A DNA stretch of 64,000 bases from Oryzias latipes. Taxonomy: Eukaryota > Chordata > Actinopteri > Beloniformes > Adrianichthyidae. The notes below the pieces were generated by a model. The model saw only the letters and a list, made by a program, of their open reading frames with translations, had not been told where the DNA came from and searched no databases. The translations under genes were made by a program, and so were the position numbers. The number at the start of each line of letters is the position of its first letter. The stretch's first letter is position 1. The stretch is taken from positions 15,487,002 to 15,551,001 of the forward strand of contig NC_019859.2 in NCBI RefSeq assembly GCF_002234675.1. Reading direction: 5' to 3'. Shown here in pieces: positions 57,483 to 64,000 of the stretch.

Positions 57483-57488
57483 AATAAA
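57483..57488 (+). promoter_or_regulatory. Poly(A) signal after the CFAP20-like gene
   Basis: AATAAA 18 bases after the TGA of the second exon copy. The closeness suggests that the copy was once, or still is, the last exon. Confidence 0.5.
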
Positions 57489-58009
57489 AAAAGGAAATGA
57501 ATCCCTATAAACTGAAGTCATGATTTACTCTAGAAAAAGCTTACACACATCTCTTCTCATCACTACTACTAAAAAACTTCTAAGTCAGCTACTAGTCTGT
57601 GAGGCTCATGTTCAGAATTATTGGGACAGTCTTACATGGCGTTTCATCTCTGAAACGGGCGTGAAAGGGCTTAAAGTGAAAGGGCGTAAAGACAACTGTG
57701 CGGGCGTATTCAGGAACTGAGTGAAGAACCTTACAACCATACAACCGCGCAGACGCAATTCTAACCGAGCGACCCCGCATTTTAAAAGTGCACTGTTGCA
57801 GTCTTAACCGAATGGCGATCCTGCGCCACGTTGGGTTTGCGCGCAGTGTTCGGGGTGTGTTTGTCACTTGGGGGCAGTGACCTTTCTGGTTGATCTGATT
57901 GGCTGCAATTTGCTGGTCAAATCCGGCGAGAGAGCGGGGGGGTTTAACTCTTGAGCTAACCCCCCCTACATACAGTACTTTCACAACCATAGGGCAGTTC
58001 AATTTTTTT
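57489..58009. other. Gene-free spacer
   Basis: No gene recognised. GC-richer around 57720-57860. Confidence 0.5.
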
Positions 58010-58935
58010 ATTCCTTTTTAACTTGTTCTGTCCAACAACTGAGCAAACAGATTAGAGCTGAAGGCCTTTTATGTTGGACAGGTTTTACTAGCACAAAAAG
58101 AGGTTATAAACCTCTTTTTATTGTATTATTGTTTATTTGTTATATTTAGTGTGTGTGGGGAGGGAGAGGGGAAGAATGTGGGGGGGGGGGGGGGGTAGAA
58201 GAGAATAAAAGAGAGAGAGGTGGAGAAATTGGGGGACACAAGCGCTGATTTGAACAAGTTATTCTAAACTGTGTAACAATTATACCAGATCTGCTGAGAT
58301 GACAAATATTACATCCAAAGGTGAAATTCTGACACTAAGATGGGGGGGGGGTATCTGTCCATCAATACACTATGGGTTAGGAACAGGGATGAAGCAGACA
58401 GGGAGCAGTGTGGCAGTGTGTACGTGGGGATGGAGATACAGACATGCTGCCGAAGTTAACCGTGTGTTCACAATGGGAACCAGATCCTACCCAGCCCGAC
58501 CAGGAGAGGGGGGAAGAGACCCCCGGGCCATGAGCACCCCCGGCCTAACCACCCACCCACCCAGGCAGGTGCAGAGGGAGCCCCCGGGAGGCATAGGAGA
58601 ACCCGGCGTGTGTGCTGCTAACATGCAGTGTGTGTGTCTAAAGTGGAAGTTAAAATTGTGAGGCGGACCAGTGAAAGATGAGCACAGATGTATCGCTGTG
58701 CCCCCCTCCACCAGACCATCCCAACAAGGCCCTTAAATGATACAAGGTTTCTAATATGCGAGTAAAAGTTGAATAGAGGGCGGGCGCCGACGCGACCCCA
58801 GAGAGAGACGCCCCCAGCGAGCCCCACCAGCATGTCCCACCCATCCAGTTCCCGGAGCCCTATGTGCAACGCTGGTTTGTGTGTGATGGCAGCATACCCT
58901 GCCACACCCACAAACTAAATGGCGGTAACCTCCCC
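58010..58935 (+). repeat. Interspersed repeat family 3, copy 2, with GC-rich extension
   Basis: Opens with AACTTGTTCTGTCCAACAAC and the GAGCAAACAGATTAGAGCTG block, then a G16 run at 58180-58195. A purine-rich region and a GC-rich tail follow (58480-58930). A similar GC-rich tail appears at 60860-61095. It may be the 5' part of a LINE, but no ORF supports this. Confidence 0.55.
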
Positions 58936-59520
58936 ATTGCACACTTTTTAATTATTATTTCAGATTTTTATTCTTAAATAAATGCACACATTTCTTTGAG
59001 TTAAAATGCACATTTATTCTGGTTTCAGTATTTATTTGTAGCAAATACACATACATTTGTTTAGTTTACTTATTCTGGTTTGTTTAATTAATGTCACCTA
59101 TTTTTGAGTTGTCAGTGCTGAGGGTGCTACTGGTCCCTACAGATGTGGCTGAGGTTCTGCTCCTGCAGCTGTGCTGTGAGGACTGGCAAAGGAGGAGCTC
59201 AAATCTTCACAGCCTTTAAATACTCCAGTCAGACAATTGGGCAGGTGCCATGTACAGAAGCCTCCAAGGTAGGGTTGGGCCGATGGACGATATCATCGTC
59301 CATCGTGATGGGTGACTGACATCCCGATGGAGAGACCACCATCGTGATGCCACGCCCCCGCCACGTTGCGCGTCGACACCATAAGCCGCGGTTACATGTA
59401 GAAAATATCCTGATGGGATCAATGGTCGGATTAGAATCCAACCGTGTAGATGGGCCCAGAAAAATGTTTTCAGAATGTAAAAACGTTCACTAAGGTCACA
59501 ATTTCGGTCGGAATAAATCA

Positions 59521-59553
59521 TTCGCACATGCGCAGTATTCGCACATGCGCAGT
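59521..59553 (+). repeat. Tandem 16-mer with NRF-1-like core
   Basis: TTCGCACATGCGCAGT occurs at 59521 and again at 59538, inside the hAT element. Each contains ATGCGCA, close to the NRF-1 site GCGCATGCGC. Confidence 0.7.
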
Positions 59554-59592
59554 TTGAAAACCGGAAGAGGATACAACTTCCGCCGAGCGGCT

Positions 59593-59642
59593 TTTTTTCC
59601 AAACTTTATTGAATATAACAATTCAATACAAAACGATAACAG
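59593..59642 (-). mobile_element. 50-bp LINE tail inserted in the hAT element
   Basis: Flanked by the 12-bp duplication CGCCGAGCGGCT (59581-59592 and 59643-59654). On the minus strand the insert ends AATAAAGTTTGGAAAAAA, a poly(A) signal and A tail. It is an extremely 5'-truncated retroposon, younger than its host element. Confidence 0.88.
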
Positions 59643-60337
59643 CGCCGAGCGGCTATATACATTGACATGTCAGCTCGGTAAAATACGAGATGATCTTCTA
59701 AACTTGCTTTTAATAATGTTACGGTTATTATGAAACACCTGTTCGCTCATCATTTGAATTTTAATCCGTATGGTCAGTGCTTTTTCTGAACGTAGCCAGG
59801 ATTAGCAGTATGCTAACACGGGCTAACAACATTAGCTTTGGGTGGCGCTGCATGCTGTGATAACATCAGCCTTTATTTAGTCGGGACACGACTGGAAACC
59901 CAAATCCACGTGATTGTTTGAATGTTTTCTAAGGACTGAGCGACATTTCTGCTTTGATGCTTAAACCTCTGTGTGTCTGCTGACGATCTGAGCTGTGCTC
60001 AGACACACTTTTAGACCCGGTTCTGAGTTTGATAGCTCGTCCCCCTAGAGCTGCGGGACGGATCGCAGTCTAAAATCTCCCACACATACCGCTCATGTAC
60101 CCCCCCCCCCATCCCCCCATCAAACACAGAGCTGTAAATCCGCACTCCGCCGGTCCACTCCGCCAGTTAAGTGCGGGAGCGGACCACTTCTTTTCTATCT
60201 TGCTTGTTACTTTTTCTGTTAAAGTCACTTCCCTCAGTTTATACTGGATCATCGCGGATTAACCATTAGTTGGGAAATAAAATGAAAAAAGCAAAATAAC
60301 GAATAGCAGTTATATAAGAACGAAAAATGCAAAAATA

Positions 60338-60354
60338 CCCCCCCCCCCCCCCCC
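60338..60354 (+). repeat. C17 homopolymer
   Basis: Run of 17 C within the hAT element. A C11 run lies at 60100-60110. Confidence 0.75.
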
Positions 60355-60431
60355 GACGATGTCATCGTCCATCCCGATGGTTGACAGCAAACATCGTCAA
60401 CGGCCAATTTAGGGGACATCGCCCAACCCTA

Positions 60432-60859
60432 CTCCAAGGTGAGAAACCAATGGACTTATTTAATGTTTATTTGCTTTGCTTCTGTTGGTCATTATTCATT
60501 TTGTTCCACTTTTGATGATTTTTCTTTTCCACTAAGAGACAAAGTTTTGTGTTTAGTCTTGTCTTTATAGTCTTTGTTAAATGTCTGTGTAGTCTATGTT
60601 AAATGTTAGTTCCCCCCCATGTTTCCCAGGTGGTCTGATCAGCCACTATATATGTTCCCTGTTGTCTCTTTGGTTAGGTCAGTATGATTCTGTTACTTGG
60701 TCTGCTCAGTCGCTTAAGTTCAAGTTAAAGTTAAGTTTGTTGCCCGAGTTAATTATGTTTCTGTTGAGCTCTTTTAAGGGCCCAGTTTGTTAATCCTTTT
60801 ACATTTGAGAAAAATGAAAACTTTAATTTTTTGATAAACTTCTGTTGTCCTCTTTGGCC
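60432..60859. other. Gene-free spacer
   Basis: T-rich on the plus strand, no gene recognised. Confidence 0.5.
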
Positions 60860-61095
60860 GCTCGATCCCTCACAGGGTGGGAGTGGGAAGGAGCAGGAGG
60901 ATGGGCACAACCGGGGGAAGAAGACTCCCCCAGGGCGACCAGGGTGTCAGGAGGCGACAAGCCAGACACAGACAGAGGCCAGAGTTGCGCCAGCGCAGAG
61001 GGATAGTCAGCAAAAAAGGGGGCCCGGTGCCACCCCCGAGGGGCAGGAGGTCCAACCCCACCAATCATGCCCTGACTTCCCTAAGAGAACCCCTT
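60860..61095. repeat. GC-rich repeat segment related to 58480-58930
   Basis: Compositionally sharp GC-rich block with ORFs on both strands that have no domain. It contains GCCACCCCCGAGGGGCAGGA. Probably part of a fish retroelement. Confidence 0.45.
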
Positions 61096-61099
61096 AACC

Positions 61100-61665
61100 C
61101 AGGGGTGGGGAAACTATGGCCAGCTGTTCATTTCAGATACAGAAGATGAGGACTTTGATAGATTTTTTGGATGCTGATTGATGACTGAAAAAATTCAAAA
61201 TAAATCAAAACCAACTCAGATTTGCGCTCGCTGCCTCTTTTTTTTATTTTTTAACTTGTCCTGTCCAACAGCTAGGCAGACAGATGAGAACTGAGGGCCT
61301 CTTGTGTTGGACATATTTTACTTTAACAACAGGGGTTGTTAATCTTCAGACAAACCAAAGGTATGTCTATGTATAAACCCCTTTTGTAATTGAGGCCACG
61401 CTCACTGCCTCTTTCAAACACACACCAGCGTGCACGTTTTACCGGTATGTGTTAACGTTAAATACAGGAAAAAAAGACTGATAACTGAAACTGTGCCTTT
61501 CAGTACTATTGTATTGTGAAGTTGAGGAGTGCGTTATGGGAAATAATATGGCTTTCACTGTTTGTTTGTGTGTGTATGTCTGGCAGCTCAGTGTGTGGTG
61601 TGGCTCTTTGACTATCACAGTTAGAAATTTCAGCTTTTTGTGTCAAAACTTGTTCGCCACCCCTG
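61100..61665. mobile_element. Degenerate hAT-like element
   Basis: Left end CAGGGGTGGGGAAACTA. Right end, inverted, CAGGGGTGGCGAACAAGT. The first 13 bases agree except one. I find no matching 8-bp flanks. A family-3 repeat copy is nested within it. Confidence 0.6.
61250..61397 (+). repeat. Interspersed repeat family 3, copy 3
   Basis: ACTTGTCCTGTCCAACAGCT, then AGGCAGACAGATGAGAACTG and AGGGCCTCTTGTGTTGGACA. Shorter than the other copies. It ends CCCCTTTTGTAATTGAGG, matching copy 1's CCCCTTTTGTGATTTAGG. Confidence 0.7.
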
Positions 61666-61669
61666 CATA

Positions 61670-62651
61670 TGTTAGAGGCTTTAATAGAAAAAAAAACGGC
61701 TGATGTAACGTGGATTTAAACATTAACCACTGACCTAAAACCAAGGTAAGAAAGTGCAGCGTGTTTTTCTGTGCTGTAAGTGAAAGTATGTATGTGAAAG
61801 TCACTGCATTTGTTACCGTTTTAATCCATGTTACATCCGCCATTTGGACGCTGACTCCATCCAAAGTCTGGGAGAGTCCTGTCAAAATAAAACAGAAATA
61901 TGAATAAATCAATGAGAGGATCGGACAGTGACATCTTTATTCCACAAATTATGATTTCATTATTAGGTTTGACCAAGAGTGGAGATTTATTATTATTATT
62001 ATGTGTGTGTAATCATCATTTGTTTCAATATAAAAACCACTGTTGATAGAAAATGCATCTTTAGCGACCGAATGTGTCTGTTTAGTTGAGGGTTGAGTGA
62101 TAGGTTCACGGACTGCCGTAAATGTAAATAACCTGCTAACACGGTGGTTTCTAAGTCGATTTTGTAGCGGCCATAGGGTGAGCAGGATGGTATAGACGGT
62201 GAAAACCGAGAGGCTATGTCTACCTACGATGACCACATCGAAAACAAAACGAAAAGGTTACTTCACAGTAGAGGCTTCACAGTAGAGGGCTGCAGTGGGA
62301 TTGGGTCCCGCTGGGTCCCACAGGACCCAACGCAAATCTCGCGGGAGATGGCAGTTTGAATTGTGCTGCGGGTGGGAGCGGGCGCCCATGTTTCCATCTC
62401 TCTGACAGAGTTTGAAGCCAAAGCCCCTCCCCCGTCTTTTTACCTGCTTTTCCTCTCTACCTGTTCACCTCATCTGCAGCTGAGAGTTGTTTTTCCCGCA
62501 CTCCTCAGTCTGTTCTACAAAGAGCGCAAAATAGGGTCATCGTAGGTTGACACGACAGTCGGGGCGCTCTAGTGCAAGCGCAGCACAAGGATGAAAGAGC
62601 TGTGACTCTATCTGGCAACACTGAGCGGGATAAGGAAACGCATGGTGTTCT
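61670..62651. other. Repeat-like spacer
   Basis: No gene. The section 62265-62400 (GGGTCCCGCTGGGTCCCACA, TCTCGCGGGAGATGG, GTTTGAATTGTGCTGCGG) resembles the end of another hAT-type repeat but is incomplete. Confidence 0.4.
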
Positions 62652-62904
62652 GGGGCCTCATTTATAAAACTTTGCGTAGGATTTGCGTCAGAAGTGGCGT
62701 ACGGATGAAACATAGGACGTGCGTACGCACAGAAATATTCGGAGTTATAAAACCGTGCGCACGCACATCCTACGCATCTTTCCCTTAATAAATCACAACC
62801 AATTCTAAATGCTGCGCAGCTTTTGCGGCCTCATCACACGCCCATAGTTGCCCATAAATAGTCCGTGAAACGCCCACAAATGAATATTCATTGATTGCGA
62901 AACC

Positions 62905-63326
62905 ATGCCAAACACGGAGAGAAAATCAAAACAACGTAACTTCACTCAATGTGAAGTAGAAGTTATCGTTGGCGAGGTGGAAAAGAGGAGAATAATGTTG
63001 TTTGGAGGGCACAGTGTGGGCATTATTAATGCCAAAAAGGCACGTGAGTGCAGACAGCGGCAGACGCCGAAAATGCTGCAGCCTCACAACCTTGGACCGT
63101 GGCCGAAATAAAAAAGAAAAGGTCGGACATCAAAGTCAAAGCAAAAAAACGTCTAGCGCTGTACACGGGGGTGGGGTGGGGGGGGGGGGGGGCACCGGAG
63201 CTGACCCCTCCTGATGAGAGACTGGCGGCAATAATTGGGGAATCCCTTTTAAGTGGAGTGGTGACTGAGGCGCAGGGGGACACCGACGCGCCAGATGCAC
63301 GGGGTGACACACCCCCAAAAGCCTGA
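62905..63326 (+). pseudogene. Harbinger Myb/SANT-like protein, frameshifted
   Basis: The ORF opens MPNTERKSKQRNFTQCEVEV, then IVGEVEKRRIMLFGGHSVGI and NAKKARECRQ, and continues after a frameshift near 63060 as TVAEIKKKRSDIKVKAKKRL and LTPPDERLAAIIGES. This is the DNA-binding accessory protein that Harbinger transposases need. A G15 run at 63178-63192 disturbs the linker. Nonfunctional as it stands. Confidence 0.8.
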
Positions 63327-63329
63327 AGA

Positions 63330-63454
63330 GGAAGTCGGAACCGGCTCATAAGCCACTCGTCCTCGTTTGCCAACAAGTCTCCTTGCTGTCTAAAGATGCG
63401 TTCACTCCGAATTCTTCCATTTGCCACATCTTCTAAGAGCTCAAGATCAGCCAT
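63330..63454 (-). pseudogene. Harbinger transposase N-terminal fragment
   Basis: Minus-strand ORF starting MADLELLEDVANGRIRSERI with FRQQGDLLANEDEWLMSRFR, then LP. This resembles HARBI1-type N-termini. The similarity stops abruptly at about 63330, where the sequence becomes the complement of the Myb-like gene, marking the deletion junction. The DDE catalytic domain is absent. Confidence 0.65.
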
Positions 63455-63460
63455 TGTGCG

Positions 63461-64000
63461 TCATTACGCATTGTGATGGGGCATTTTATTTCCATCCATT
63501 TAATTACATCTGACAAGCTACAGATGTCGGGAATAATCGACGTGGAAATGGGAAATTGATCAGCGCAAATGTAATTTCTTGTTGCTTTCTGAATGGTTGA
63601 GACATACGCCATACATTGTTTTATGAAAAATAAAACAAACTAAAGGCATATGCATGAATACCATAATTCTGTAGCTTATGAAGAAATATTTTACTATGAA
63701 AACAACTTTCCCCAGTGGAGAATTAATGCATCTCTCTCTATCTATCCATCTGTCTGTCTAATTGCACCTATATCTGCTCCACCAGACGGACACATTGACG
63801 GGAATATCAGTTGTGTACATTATTTCGTTCTGTTAACTATATTATTTATATTATTTATGAGGATGAATTGCACAACATGCCAATATTGCAGAACATGTTT
63901 CACTTTTCTTTTTGCAAATAAGTGTTCATTTGAATTTCTGTTGTAATTTTCGTTTGATATTTTTATTTGTTTCACTGCTGATCGATCAAACGTGTTCGTG
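63461..64000. other. AT-rich window end
   Basis: No gene recognised. The missing Harbinger terminus could be decayed here or lie beyond the window. Confidence 0.45.

Larger units (their letters stand above)
59270..60431. mobile_element. Non-autonomous hAT transposon with intact ends
   Basis: 1162 bp bounded by TAGGGTTGGGC and its exact inverse GCCCAACCCTA, flanked on each side by the 8-bp repeat CTCCAAGG (59262-59269 and 60432-60439). The 8-bp duplication and end type define the hAT superfamily. There is no transposase ORF. Subterminal sequence carries repeated ATCGTCCATC/GATGG-type motifs near both ends, as hAT transposases usually need. Confidence 0.93.
62652..63460. mobile_element. Harbinger-type DNA transposon remnant
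   Basis: Begins GGGGCCTCATTTATAAAACT, the recognisable terminus of fish Harbinger elements, followed by the TGCGTAC-rich subterminal region. It carries a Myb/SANT-like ORF on the plus strand and the N-terminal codons of a transposase on the minus strand, with the large middle deleted. The opposite terminus was not found before 64000. Confidence 0.8.

Noticed and set aside
62905..63326. Possible host Myb/SANT-domain gene
   Set aside because: It is frameshifted and sits directly inside Harbinger terminal sequence, so it is a transposon accessory gene.

Overview
This 64 kb window is vertebrate nuclear DNA from a teleost fish. The evidence is multi-exon genes with GT-AG introns, large introns, a mosaic of fish-type repeats (L2 and L1 LINEs, tRNA-derived SINEs, hAT, Harbinger and TTAA-flanked DNA elements), and protein sequences that match vertebrate WBP1, MXD4 and CFAP20. 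The repeat content would suit a medaka-like (Oryzias) genome, but the species is a guess.

Layout. (1) 2.5-11.2 kb, minus strand: wbp1, WW-domain-binding protein 1. I built a 7-exon, 535-codon model. The last three exons are certain. The four N-terminal exons are predicted from splice signals and mutually compatible phase-0 frames. (2) 11.2-30 kb: about 19 kb of gene-free spacer between two divergently transcribed genes. It is filled with transposon copies, including a 5'-truncated L1 with a perfect 16-bp target duplication. (3) 29.68-51.06 kb, plus strand: mxd4, a MAX dimerization (MAD-family) bHLH-zipper repressor. Its complete 6-exon, 217-aa reading frame lies downstream of a cluster of five CCAAT boxes. 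Intron 3 (13.3 kb) holds a recent 353-bp duplication, several transposon copies and many long G/C homopolymer runs. A long 3' UTR probably runs to a poly(A) signal at 54346. (4) 54.47-57.49 kb, plus strand: a CFAP20-like gene (ciliary inner-junction protein family) starting about 100 bp after the mxd4 poly(A) signal. Every CFAP20 segment is present across five exons, but the start codon position reads TTG, the exon 4/5 junction is one base out of frame, and a further 3' exon is tandemly duplicated. It looks like a decaying or highly modified paralogue and is the most interesting locus here. (5) 58-64 kb: repeat-dense DNA. It includes an intact non-autonomous hAT element (1162 bp, perfect 8-bp target duplication) that carries a nested 50-bp LINE tail insertion with its own 12-bp duplication. 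It ends with a Harbinger remnant that keeps a frameshifted Myb/SANT-like ORF and the opposing start of its transposase.

The three genes do not form a functional unit. MXD4 is a nuclear repressor that pairs with MAX and recruits SIN3. WBP1 is a single-pass membrane adaptor whose PPxY motifs bind WW domains. CFAP20-family proteins act in cilia and flagella. Repeat family names rest on recognition by eye. No database search was possible.
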